Origin: Dermanyssus gallinae
Taxonomy: Eukaryota; Arthropoda; Arachnida; Mesostigmata; Dermanyssidae
Length of the DNA stretch: 64,000 nucleotides
Direction: 5' to 3'
Assembly (NCBI GenBank): GCA_003439945.1
Contig: QVRM01002098.1
Span: forward strand, 448,501-512,500
Shown here: positions 34,436-45,803 of the stretch, in pieces
How the letters are laid out: each line of letters begins with the position of its first letter
Numbering within the stretch: position 1 is the stretch's first letter
Made by a program: the position numbers and the translations under genes
The notes under the pieces: model-generated
Told to the model about the DNA's origin: nothing
Database searches by the model: none
The model's input: the letters and a program-made list of their open reading frames with translations, nothing else

Positions 34436-36526
34436 ATGATGGTGCCAATCCGGCCGCTCTTGCTTCTTGTGCTGATGATGGCGTGCGTGCTTCCGTTGGC
34501 GCTATGCCTACAGGCCGAGAATATCCGCGAAGCCGTTCGCAGCCCCACCAAGATGAAGCTCTGTGGTGATCGACTTGCGACGCTAGTGATTAACTTCTGC
34601 AAGTGGTTCGGTGGCATCCACAAACGAGCCAGCATTCCCCAGCACGTACTCGACAGTGGTGGGTAGCTAACCAACCAACCAACCGAAAAAAAAGAAGGCC
34701 GTCTCATCAACACGGAACTTTCTGTCGTGCAGACGCGTTGTTGTGCCTTGTAGGAATAGCATTAGATACTTGTAAAGTTTACAAATGTCTTCCAGCCAGA
34801 GCAACTAACAACTGTTTTGTAGACGAAGCCGGTCGGCCATTCGCCATGATTCTCTAGTGATTCCTTCATGTTCTGTGTGCGAGTGTTTGCGCAAAATCAG
34901 AAACGTTTTTTTTTTAATACAGACATACTAACATTGCGGCGGCGTGGTCTAGAATTAAAAAAAGAAAAACATTTTTTAATAAGGTTGTTTATAATTCTAG
35001 GCCATCCTCCGTCCCCACGGGCTTAACACTCACTGTTTGGTATATCTTCAATGCACCGAGGGCCGCACATGTTGAGATATCTAGGGTTTCCCCAATAGTC
35101 CTTGTGGCAGCATGGCCGCTGACTCTTAGCGGTATGGTTTATCATTTATTCTCAATGAGCGGCGAAGTGAACTAGACATGGCTGTCATGTCTACCTCGGG
35201 TATCGCCGGTTCGATCCCCGATGTTAATCGAATTTTCTTTGAGCTATCGTCATTGAGTTGACAGTTGATAAACCCTATACCGTTGCTGAAAGTCAGCGGC
35301 CATGCTGCCACTAGGACTGTTGAGGAAACCCTCGACATGTCAATATTTTCGGCCGGTGATTCCAAGCCCGTGGGAAACGGGGATAGTCTAGAATTAAAAG
35401 CAGTCTTCCATTTTTTTAAAACCGTAAACCGTAGCACCTGGTGAACCTTGGTGAGTTCGACGTGCTCCGCTCAGCATTGTCATGCCTTTAGCAATTTTAC
35501 TGTAAAATTAAACTTAGCACGACTTCCCTCATAGATAAATGGAAGAAATATCTTTCATTCTATCTGCTATGCCTTATTCCTCATACTGAGCTTCGACGCT
35601 GCTGATATTGTTGCCAATTAAGTGGACTTGAACCCAAACCAAACACATTCTCGAATCTACTCAATCAAAGCAGCGAGTGACCGGAGAATACTTGTCGAGG
35701 CCCAGTATTCCTCTATACCCGATTGCCTGCGCTGATTCTCTTCAACGACCTCTAACTAATATAATAACGGATTTACCCATGGCAATACTTTTCCACCAAT
35801 TGAAACGTTTGTCAAACTGCTCAAACTAAAGTGCCGGTGATAGTCACTTAAAACCGCCAGCCGGTTTTTTACTATGACTTTCCCTTCCAATGCCGAAATG
35901 GAAACAGTTAAGCTATCTCTCTTTTGATATTCGTGTACTCTTACTCCCTCTCTTTCTTACGTTTTTTTTTTGTATTTTACACTCTTTACACTCTGACGAC
36001 GTTCGCTCGCTGTGAATTAATTCATTCTGAATTAGGACCAATCGTCGTTAGAACAATAACAACTACGGAGACATTCACGGGCGACCTTGAGATAAATTAC
36101 GACGCGTTGCATGTGGTGCACAAAACGTGTACATTAATAAGTTCATTCGTTCAACCATGAATAATACAATTCTAATGTTCTATCCGATTCTATCCGACCT
36201 TCCCAGAAGCGGCAATATCGTTCGGCGACCGCCAGTCGCTGGTTTCTTCCACACCAAGTCGTCTCTTCCCCTGGCAGAACCTCATTATGAGGACTCAACA
36301 GCAGCAACAGCTACAACAACAACAGCAGCAGCAAAATCATCAGCATCATTACGCAATTCGCACACGCCGTAGTGGACTCAGCTGCGCCGAGACCCCCGAG
36401 TCGCTACCATGTCTCTGCTGTCCACAGTATGGGAACGATGGGTGCACGTTCAAGCAGATCAGTGACTTCTGCTCCTCGAGCAGTATACAGAGCGACGATA
36501 ACGACAACACGGACGACGAACTGTGA
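34436..36526 (+). CDS. Insulin-like peptide precursor, divergent A chain
   Basis: Two exons, 34436-34658 and 36207-36526, joined by a phase-1 intron (G|GTGGGT, CTTCCCAG|AA), the classic insulin-gene position and phase, give 180 residues. Residues 1-24 are a signal peptide. The B chain has LCGDRLATLVINFC (Cys43-X11-Cys55, the canonical spacing) and ends at a KR site (63-64). The C-peptide is Gln-rich (QQQQQLQQQQQQQ, 105-117) and ends in RTRR (126-129). The A chain keeps CC and GCT...C with X8 (154-163), but the loop between Cys146 and Cys154 has seven residues instead of three, and two extra cysteines (134 and 143) precede it. Eight cysteines in total allow four disulfides. The tail is acidic and ends DDEL. 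Predicted function: secreted insulin/IGF-family ligand. The start uses the first of two ATGs in a good context; upstream in-frame residues lack a signal sequence. Confidence 0.85.
34992..35396. mobile_element. 405-bp palindromic repeat (family P3) in insulin-like intron
   Basis: It starts TAATTCTAG and ends CTAGAATTA, with arms of about 140-150 bp containing CACGGGCTT, TTCAATGCACCGAGGGCCG and GGCAGCATGGCCGCTGA on the left and their complements on the right. The middle holds GCCGGTTCGATCCCCGATG, a tRNA B-box-like stretch. It lies wholly in the intron and resembles the copy at 5908-6165. Confidence 0.75.
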
Positions 36527-37337
36527 AAAGTGCCGAAAAATGCTCACTCCAAAAGAGGCTAGCCGCCCTTTCCTTTATTGGCGGCTGTGGACGTTTTCGT
36601 AGAGTCCGCCCCCCTCGGCCCCGTACGAGAGCGTACTGGGCATACATACATCCCTGACCTAGACTGTCGCGTTCCGAAATCAAAACTACGAGAACCATCA
36701 CTACCACTTGCCGCTCCCTATCCCTCTCTGTCTCCCTACACATATATTTTTTCTTTTTTTGTATATATATATATACACGTATGTATAAAAAAAAAAAAGT
36801 CTACATCCACAATAAGAAAGGCTAGTATTGGCATTAGCAACGAATGTCGTAGTTACGCTGACTTTGCGATTGCCCCACTCATTCGAGGTACACATTGTGT
36901 TGTTTCGTAATCGCTTGGAGTAACTGGAACCATTGTAATTCAGGTTCGTCCCCGCTGCTAGGAAAAGACAACGAAAACTTTTCGTTGTTTCAGCAGTTCG
37001 AAATTGACGTTCGAAGTTCCAAAAGTCCGAAATTGACCTGACGGTACACTGGACGGTAGATAACTGATTACTGCACTTTAGAGAGAGTATTAATACGTTT
37101 GGGTAGTCTGCATTGTATCTTGAGACATTTAATTTGGTCTCTAGTTTCTACAATTTCATTAACATGACTAATGCTTTCACTGGAAATTTGACAAGCAGTG
37201 TTGTCTTGGCATGTTACCAACAACAGCAACAACAGCAACAAACAATGAATGAATATACAGAGTTGGAGCTGTGTGTAAAAACACACGCGCATTTACGAGT
37301 TGACATACACAAACCAGCTTCTAAAGCGGTGCTCACA

Positions 37338-37343
37338 ATAAAC
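37338..37343 (+). terminator. Candidate polyadenylation signal (insulin-like gene)
   Basis: AATAAA about 810 bp after the stop codon. It is the first clear match on the plus strand after 36526, so the assignment is tentative. Confidence 0.3.
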
Positions 37344-38123
37344 AGGCAAACAGACACATTAAACTAAACGATTAGTGCCACGCCTAAGAGAACGAAAAGT
37401 CAGTATTCTGTCAACTTTGAGATCTTCAGACGTCCTCTAGTCCAGAAGCTGTAGAAGCCTCGAAGTGTCTCGACAAATAGTTCCATAAATATCGGAAACG
37501 GACGCCGAAGCCCAAAACGCCATCCGTGTGATGTATTTCACGTGTAACATCCACTCGAAGCCGAGAAGGTCGGGAGCACCTCACGGAGAAAAATGTCGCA
37601 CTCTAATCGAACAATGGCTGTGTTGGCATGAAAACTAACCTCATCTCAGACGTCCGTTCTCTTTTGATCTCTCTCTCTCGCTCTCTCTCTAGGTTATTTC
37701 CTCAAATCCTCAATTTCAATGTTGTCCTTGTGAAGATTGGAATAGACTGTAGACTGATTAGGCAGTCAACTAAGATAAGCGGACATATTTAACTTACAGA
37801 AAAACGCGTGTCATTTTATATGAGCGAGCTAGCTGTGATAACGTTACCATTACCAGCATTCACGCGGATTGGCATGGTCCACAGTCGCCCGCCGACATCA
37901 TTCGGTGACGAAAATGCACAGATAGCCACCGTCGGACAATGAAGCAAAGCGTTCGAAGTGTACCTACGCTAACACGTGGTCAGAGCAAACAAAAAAAAAA
38001 ACATATTGTCCTCGGAATAGGGTCGCTTTGTGTGTCCCACTTGATGGCGTTTGAAAACGCTAGGCCATGCTTAGTCGCGACTGTGACAGGCCAGCAAGGT
38101 GGCAACGTGTGACTGCGTGTGTG
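37344..38123. other. No gene recognised
   Basis: No exon or repeat is recognised except a short CT run at 37668-37690. Confidence 0.4.
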
Positions 38124-38166
38124 GTCCTATTTTTCAAGATACGTCATGTATCTTGAAAAATAGGAC
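38124..38166. repeat. Perfect 19-bp hairpin, 5-nt loop
   Basis: GTCCTATTTTTCAAGATAC and its exact complement surround GTCAT. Two copies of ACGACGTGATGAT follow at 38173-38202. It could be a MITE scar or an RNA hairpin. Confidence 0.85.
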
Positions 38167-38396
38167 TACATACGACGTGATGATACACACGACGTGATGA
38201 TTCGAGCCAGCGGTCGCTGCTAACACGGGCCGAGTGGTGCCGAGCGTTTCATTTTCTGTTGTTCCTAAAAAAAAACATGTCAGGAGAACGCGATTATTTC
38301 AATACACGTGGGTGCGGCATCATAAATTCAGTGCCATTCGCATGATGGGCGTGATAGTGAGCTGGCAGTCAGCTTGTCATCCATCATGTGAGAGGA

Positions 38397-38424
<28 letters not shown>
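38397..38424. repeat. (AT)n microsatellite
   Basis: Alternating AT run. Confidence 0.9.
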
Positions 38425-38428
<4 letters not shown>

Positions 38429-38789
38429 CATTATCTTCTAACATGGTGGATAAACTGCTACTCTGTTCAATTTGTCGCATCTATTGAGGACTGAACTATT
38501 CCTTAATAATCTAGATAATGTCGCGATGCACAGAGAGACGCCCGTAAGTATTGCTATATTCGCTACTCGATAAATGTGCGACTAATGTATTATTCTGATT
38601 AATAGCTTCTAATTTTTTGTAGTAAGTAACATAATGTACGTATGATAAGAAAATAAAAAGTACACTATTAAACGAAATTCAAAACAGAGCATTACATCAA
38701 GAGCAACCGGTTTTCGCCCCTAGAGCACTGTGAGCAACGGATGGCAGCAGCAGCAGTCCCGATCTTCTTTCCTAACTTCAGTCGAAACA

Positions 38790-38792
38790 AAG

Positions 38793-38843
<51 letters not shown>
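38790..38843. repeat. (AAC)n microsatellite
   Basis: About 18 AAC units. Confidence 0.95.
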
Positions 38844-38845
<2 letters not shown>

Positions 38846-40268
38846 ACATTTGTCCTGTATATGTGTTGTGATATAAATTCCGAATTTATATCTGCTGAAA
38901 TGCGAAACGGTTACATTAGACACACAGTGATTTAGCGGGTTTGATGTACATTATCTCTCCCTGGCAATGTATTTACATCGCCCAGAAGGCTGTTATTGGC
39001 CCTAGAAGGGCAACAAGCCACCCGAGTTCACAAGTGTGAAAGAAGTTTCTTGATGATAGCATTGCTAATGGCTAAGCTTGCCCATTAAGTTGACTACGCT
39101 GACAATGCGACGAGGGCAGAACAAGTGTAATAGCGGCCTTTGACGTCCTTATTGTTCTTGTGGGGGAAAAGCGTTTGCCAGGCGTGATAATGCCCTTGTA
39201 GGTACGATAGCTTCGGTGGTATAATTTTTCTGGACGGACACGCACTAAGCAGTCAGCGAATAACAATGCAGATACCGGACCTCTTCTGCAAAACTAGCAG
39301 GTCAATGGTGATATAAGTGATAACCAAGAACCAACACAAGAACACGTAGGCCTTGTAGGTAATTTCTCAGGTTTATCGCTGAAGCACAATAAAGAAGCCC
39401 ACTATACGCGTACGGCTCCTATGGAAAGAGGAACTGAACCAGTCAGAGGAGCTGAATTTGAGGGTTTTTTAAGCCAATTATAATAATTAAAGCTTTAGGC
39501 AGATACATTGCCTTGGATTGTTAGACTAGAAGCTTTGCCAACGCGTTGGACAGCAGCGTACGTGTAAGAAGGCCAGGACCTCCCAACGTCTCAAGTGCTA
39601 GCGATGAAAACTCCTAAGGATGAGTATTTCCGAGTAGCCCTAATCCTTGTACAGAATGACCTAGACCCACCTTTAAAAGTGGAAAAAAGTACGTGCGCGG
39701 ATTGAAAGACTAAACATGTGAGCGGCGACAAAGGCAACCAAAAACGTGTTTTTATTAACTCTGATAAACGCCTCTTTCCTCAGATCTACTTTACTTGTGG
39801 AGAGAGCTAAATAGCTGTATTAGGGTGATAGCCTAGGTAAAACGACTCCGTCGGCTGACCTAGAAAAAATATACTTGATTGATATCGACTGCTGAGAACA
39901 GAACACCGTGTTTTGATCTATTTAATATTTTATTATTTTTTTTCTCAATAAAATGTAAGAGCACAATTATGTCTAATTATCGTTTTAGAAATACAAAATT
40001 ATTTTCCCAAGCTAGAGAACTTAGAATTATTGGTTCTATATTGCGTCAGAATGGGGCAGACTTTTCTTCTTAATCGAAGAAGTAGAGCTTACTTTGTGCG
40101 CTTAAGTTATTGCATGGTGCTGATAACAAAAAGCGCTGTGCATAAACATGCATTTCTGGGACAAGTCGAAGATTGCGGATCTTCTGTGGTCATCATCGGC
40201 TCATGTGTGCCATCAGAAACTCTTATAATTCGATGCATGCATTAGAGAATCTCTTGCTAAGGTCATTC
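38844..40268. other. No gene recognised
   Basis: Low-complexity-free but noncoding by eye. Minus-strand frames near 39072-39266 are not supported by flanking signals. Confidence 0.4.
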
Positions 40269-40276
40269 ATGTTAGC

Positions 40277-40367
40277 ATGTCGGAAGAGAGGTGGCAACGT
40301 CCCGACTTCCCACCGACCAAGCAGGCTGAACATGCGCAGCCCAGCGAATATTGCGCTCCCATGTCAG
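40277..40367 (+). CDS. Candidate 5' coding exon with strong donor
   Basis: ATG at 40277 opens a 30-residue frame (MSEERWQRPDFPPTKQAEHA and onward) ending at CAG|GTAAGT, a perfect donor, in phase 1. A second frame from ATG 40269 is also open (phase 0), so the frame is ambiguous. The composition looks coding and differs from the AT-rich flanks, but I find no partner exon downstream, so this stays a candidate. An origin in a repeat is possible. Confidence 0.25.
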
Positions 40368-40924
40368 GTAAGTTTTTACATACGTTTGGCCGTCTAAAAA
40401 GGAGCCTTTGTTATTTCTATTAGCGAAATTGCCACTCAAGCTAGCATTTCGATGCAAATGGTGTCGTTGCCGATGGAGGTCACGTAGCAAGTCCTGAACC
40501 CAGTCAGATCACAGCAACAGTCATAAAGAATATTCGTATGGCCGTATTGCCCCGATATAGGAGGCAATCAAAAATTTAGCAAATGACTCGAGGCCCTTCG
40601 TTTACGTCGGCAGCATATCCGACCCAATAATCTTCCCTGGACGCATCTTACGGCGCATTGCAGTCGCCTTGAGCGTGAGAGCTTTTGTTTGCAACGCTGC
40701 ATAAAGGGTGGATGGCATCATGAAGACATTCAACAAGTGACAATGTTCCGTGAGCATGCACAGTCAAGTAGATTTCGGATATTAATATACATTCGTTATG
40801 TGATAATACGGATGCATTTATTTTATGTTAAGTTTGTATTTATATCTTACTATTGAGATATTTCAAAGAGCACTGTCAATTTTTCTTTAGAAAAACCGTG
40901 CTGATGCGTACCAAGCTTGCCCGT

Positions 40925-41010
40925 ATTAAGGGATAGGCGGCGTGGTCTAGAGGCTAGTGTATTAGTCCTGGTTGCCATACCGGGTCGTCGGTTCACCTGT
41001 TTTTAGGTGA
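40925..41010 (+). mobile_element. tRNA-like SINE fragment
   Basis: GGCGGCGTGGTCTAGAGGC (A-box-like) followed 46 bp later by CGTCGGTTCACC (B-box-like). A similar GGCGGCGTGGTCTAGA occurs at 34937-34953. It does not fold as a tRNA gene by eye. Confidence 0.35.
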
Positions 41011-42414
41011 AATTTCTTTTAGCGATACCTCAGAGAAGAAAAACCCCATACGCCAGTAACATGTGATGGCGAACCCAGATATCTACCAAATCCGGTTTCA
41101 AGTGCTTCTGATAAAATGGTAGCAGTATTAGGCACCTCAACGAATAATACAATGACCCTAGATAGTTCAATAAGGATTCTCCAAAAGAATTATTAAGGTG
41201 CGAACGTACTAGTTTCAGGTCTACGGTTATGCTGCTTATAACATGCGTTACAATCGAACTCTTGAGATAGATTTTAGAACCCAGGTCATGCTGGTCTGCT
41301 CTGTTAGAGGTATAGTATAAAACCTCCACAACTGTATGAGCCACCTTTTTTAATATATACTAGGGACTATATTTGGTGTAAGGTTTCATCGAAGAATATT
41401 TGAAATATCTCTTTAATTTTACCCAGTATGGATTGCTTTTTTTTTTTTACTAAAAGAGAACACAAGGTAAAGCCAGTTTCGTCTTCTCACCTCCCCCTTG
41501 ATTGTTGCAAAGTAGCTGACTCTGATAACTTCCTTGTCCTTAAAGTAAAAAAAAAAAAGTATTTCGTGTTTCTAAAGCTTGGCTGTGGCCCTTCAACCGA
41601 ATTCTCACTTTTCCCAGTTTCGCTTGAAGAGTTGGGTGATTTAGGCAATTTTTCCATTTAAAATATCATCTAAAAAACGGAGCATATTAAATAGCCTATT
41701 TCTTGTTAGTGAATCGTATATACTACCTTATGGAGATTCGATTTAGTTGTATTGATCTAGTTATATACCATTTTCATGTTAGCACTTTGGAGAACTACTA
41801 CTACCTTATTGTACCTGACGACAAAAATAACTGTCTTGAATCGCACGTTAAAGCTTGTGCTGCTAAAGCAGCTTAATAAATGTACGCCCTAAATGCTTTG
41901 AATTTATATAGCGCTAATTATAACCTGCTTTCAAGTTAGTGTTTTTCAATTTTTTGAAGTAAAACAGGTCGCTGCTTTGTAGGCACCTAGGCGATGTAAT
42001 TTAAACTTTTAGTATCTGTGCGTGGTAAAGTATGCTCCCTGAGAGGATGGCCAGTTATTGCCCATAAAAAGTGTGTATTAATATAAATAAAAAAAAGTGA
42101 ATTCAGTCGTCATCCACTGGCAAAGCAGAGCAGCGCGTCAACTGTTAAAAATCATCCCGTCTAGAGAACAAGCTTCGCCCGGGCCTCTCTCAGCATCAAC
42201 ATATTTATCAATACTGTTTTTGTTCGAACGTCGAGGCAATCATAGTTGCGCGTCACAAGTGAACTAGGAAAACTGTCTGAGAATTGTGTATCGAGCTGGA
42301 GGACGAAACCGTTGGAAAGTGGTGGCTGGAGTGTTGGAAATAGGATGTCCGGCACTGTGTGGATATAGCTGTTTAAAGTGAACACTTGGAAGGTGAAAAC
42401 GTAAACAAGAGCAG

Positions 42415-42415
<1 letters not shown>
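41011..42415. other. No gene recognised
   Basis: AT-rich, with poly-T and poly-A tracts at 41438 and 41548. The right part is probably the 5' UTR of the LINE that follows. Confidence 0.4.

Positions 42416-42467
<52 letters not shown>
42416..42467. repeat. (AT)n microsatellite
   Basis: Alternating AT run of about 52 bp. Confidence 0.95.
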
Positions 42468-42470
<3 letters not shown>

Positions 42471-42568
42471 GTGCTTTGGAACGCATTAGGACGGACGTGT
42501 AAATCAACGTGCGAAGAGACGTGCAGTGTTGACATTGTGTTTGCAAATATAAATACTACGCGTGCACC

Positions 42569-43145
42569 ATGTGCGGAAACAACGGTGAAATGTCATCTGA
42601 CGATGGTGATAATTCCATGAATTTATCTGGAACCGTAAACACACGGAGTGGCAGTGCGTCAACATACGTACCCTTGAGTAGAATATCTGTGTGCACGTGT
42701 GGAAATATGATGGACAGGAAAATAACTGCAAAACGTGATCCGCCATTTGCTCGTTGCACGGGATGTGCTGCATATCGGCAGATGAATGCTGAGATGACAA
42801 AATTAGGTAAAAGCTGAGACGGATAAGTGGTGCGGTATTGCGAACGCAATGCAAAACAAGTGGGAGATGTGCATGACTGATGTGCAAAAAAGACTTGAAA
42901 GGATTGAAGAAAGAGAATTCGCTTTGGAGGGGAGGGAGGAGAGGATCGTCGCGGTCAAGCAGGAGCTGATTAAACGGTTCAGCCGAATCGAGAGAAGAGT
43001 AGAGGAACGCCAGCGGAAACAGCCTTCAACTGCTGCCGCCGGTAGAGAGAAGAGTATTGACGGCGAGCGGAGGGAGAAATTAGAAGAAAGAGTTACAGCT
43101 GTAGAGGAAGCGATGCTGGACGTAACGGCCGGCGTGGAACAATAA
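42569..43145 (+). pseudogene. LINE ORF1, zinc-binding and coiled-coil part
   Basis: 42569-42817 encodes a serine-rich start and a paired-cysteine motif (CTCGNMM...RCTGCAAY) that could bind zinc. After a frameshift near 42810, 42849-43145 encodes a long charged helix (RLERIEEREFALEGREERI..., EERVTAVEEAML), a clear coiled coil, typical of trimeric ORF1 proteins. A stop at 43143-43145 separates it from the esterase frame. In a live element these would be one protein. Confidence 0.6.
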
Positions 43146-43230
43146 GTAAATAAATGGATACGGGACAGAAAGGCAGGAGAGAAGGCGAGGCTAGCAGAAG
43201 AGGAGGTGGTAGATCTTGAGCTGAGTCGTA

Positions 43231-44037
43231 ATGATGAAGACAAGAAGACTGACGACATTGGCGAAAGACGAAGAAGTACGCGGAGGCGACGACAGGCGAA
43301 TGGTACAACAGCAGGGGGGAAGAGACAATGATGTTTTTGTTGATGTGCTGGAGGAAACAACGCACCGGCAAAATAAACAGAAGCAGAAACAGCTGGACAC
43401 AGGGGATCAACCGCGGACGTTACTGCCAGTGGGAAAGAGGGTAGTAATTGCTGGGGATTCAAACGTATTAAGAGTAGAAGGACAGTTAGAGAACATTATT
43501 CCGAGTAGTACAGCAGGGCTAACAATTATTAAAAAAAGAGGGGAAACATCCAGGGCTATTGTAGAATTATTTGAGGACGATATGGATATGTTTGAGAATG
43601 TAGAACAGAGCTTGATATTTCATGGCGGGCTAATAGATGTAATGCAGGCAACTAGTGAGGCGGAAGCAGTAAGAGGGGTCAGTGAGCAAGTAGAAAAATT
43701 AATAGGTATTTGCACTAGGCGTAATATAAAATTGACGGTATGCTCATTGCTAAAAACAGTTGATAGAAAAACAGGAAGAGACTATAGGGGGGCTTGCAGG
43801 GCTATTAACATGAAAATAGCTCCCTTGGTGCAGGCAGCTAACTTTGAATACCTACCCCTGGAATACATACAGGATACCACTGAAGCCATGGCTCCGGACG
43901 GTGTTCACTACGGTGAGGTAGATGCTCAAATAGCGGCACGACCAATAGGCCGGAAAGCCTGCGAATGGTTTGGAATAAAAACGGCAACTCGGAAAATAGG
44001 GAGAATAGACACAAATATTCAGGAAAGGCAAAAATAA
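43231..44037 (+). pseudogene. LINE ORF1, SGNH/GDSL esterase-like domain
   Basis: 268-residue frame. Block I is VVIAGDSNVL (Ser77 nucleophile in GDS). Block III is FHGGLIDV (130-137), where the usual catalytic Asn of HGG-x-ND is replaced by Ile. Block V is APDGVHYG (Asp223, His226), keeping the DxxH pair. The family hydrolyses esters of small lipids or sugars; in LINE ORF1 proteins its role is unclear. The first 60 residues are low complexity. The frame is intact but out of phase with the coiled-coil part upstream. Confidence 0.7.
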
Positions 44038-44459
44038 TATCCACCGCGATTTGTAGATCACGGACAGATGTCATATAGGCATGTAACGAGGCTAGCACAG
44101 GAAGGTAATCATTGGGGGTCGGAAAATGGATATATAAACTGGGAGGGATACTACGGAGGAAAAACACAAAAAATGGTTGGATGGGGAAACAGAGGCACCG
44201 CATACAACATGAATCAGGGACGCAACTGAGGGGACAATGGCTTCAGGGGACAAAGGGACAGCCGATATTTAGACAGAGAGCACAGCAATCGCGGAATACA
44301 AACACAGATGAAAACGAGACAGCGGGGAGTGTGGGAACTAGAGGGCGTTGGATGTGATCCGGCGGTTGGCCATGGGCAACCTAGCGATCTCGAAAGACCT
44401 TAAGCAAACACTGAAAGCGAGATAGAAGAGAGAAAGGAGGTAAAACGACGAGAGCACCT

Positions 44460-45803
44460 TTCCAACGGATAGAACTGCTAAATATTAGAGGTGGTAGGAG
44501 ACGGGGTAAGTGGGAGGAACTGCACAGGCTGATAGAAAGGAGAGAAGTAGATATAATGGTAGTAACAGAGACATATCTATGTAAGGCAGAAGATCCACCG
44601 GGACTTCATGGATACAATTGGTATAAGACAAATAGAAAGACGGAGACAGGTGAAAATAGGTTTAGAGGAGTGGGTACATTTATTAAAGAAAACATAAAAG
44701 GTAGGGAAATGACTAAACTAAAAATGAAAGGCTTGGTGGTGGTTGATATTGAAGGGCTTAGTGGGGTAATAAGAATTATAGGGGTATACAGAGCGCCGAG
44801 CACTAGAGGAAGATAGAACATTGTACAATAGATTAACAGAGGCGGTCGCAAGTAGTGAGGGGTTGGGAACTATGTGCTTTGGAGATATTGTGACGAAGTT
44901 TCACTTCCTCTGGCCAGTACGACGATAGACCAGCCACCCACAACACCGTATGTGCATAACGGCGCAATTCAAATCTACTTCAACGGACCACGACCAGCGG
45001 CCACAGCGTCCAACGTTCACCGACCGACACATATCTCAACCAACCACAGCCTTTCGCGCCGAAACACCAACAACATCCGCCGTCGAAAACGATCATCGGT
45101 CGACACCTGGAGAGGGTCGACCTATGATCGGCAATCTAAGTCAGACCTAAATTAACCTGTATTCGTATACGAAACAAACACAAACTGTAAATTTCGACCG
45201 ATTTGAGAGCGGGTTCTGAAACTCTTTTGGGTGTCAGCACGCCGCGGTGTCTCGTGAGTCAATAAATAGACCGAGCACCCTGGCTAAAAACACACTCGTT
45301 GCTCGGTCATGCACTTGACCATATGGTACGCGTTGTCATTCTTCGTTCCTGAGTCCCTCGTGCTGCAGTACCTGTCCGGCTGAGTCTACATCCCCCGAGC
45401 GGACCAGCGTAACACAACAACGTTACAATATGAACGCCCATATTCATCAGTTAGACGGGAGGGAGGATATTGAAGGGAAAGTGATATTACAATGGGTATC
45501 AACAACAGGGCTGAATATACTAAATTTAGAAAATATAGTGGTTGGAAAATATACGTATAGTCAGGGAAACAGGAAGTCGTGTGTAGATTATATTATGGTC
45601 AAAGGAAAATACGGGAATGGGTGGGAGAGATGATTGTAGATGAAGGAAAGGAATGGAACATTGGAAGTTACGGGACGGGAAAAGCTACTGATAAATTGAA
45701 AGTAGACAAAAGGATGACAGACAAAGAGAAATGGGCACATAAAATAGATGAAATTAAACAACTGTTAGAGGACACCATAGATCTAGACGAATTCACACAA
45801 TAA
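44460..45803 (+). pseudogene. LINE ORF2 endonuclease, split by solo LTR
   Basis: The APE-type endonuclease starts at about 44470 (ELLNIRGGRRRGKWEEL) with VTETYL (catalytic Glu) at 44560-44580. A frameshift follows GVYRAPSTRG at 44815. The GD-x-NAH motif is cut by the LTR: its GD lies at 44881-44886 and its NAH at 45433 onward. SCVDYIMV (the Ser-Asp-Tyr-Ile block) is at 45577-45600. The linker continues past 45803 toward the RT. Confidence 0.7.
44889..45427. mobile_element. Solo LTR (539 bp) with ATAT TSD
   Basis: Begins TGTGACGAAG and ends CGTTACA. The 4-bp ATAT occurs directly before (44885-44888) and after (45428-45431). Excising the element and one ATAT restores the GD-x-NAH endonuclease motif of the host LINE in frame, which fixes both boundaries. 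The TG...CA ends and 4-bp duplication fit a Ty3/gypsy-type LTR left by recombination between two LTRs. Confidence 0.85.
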
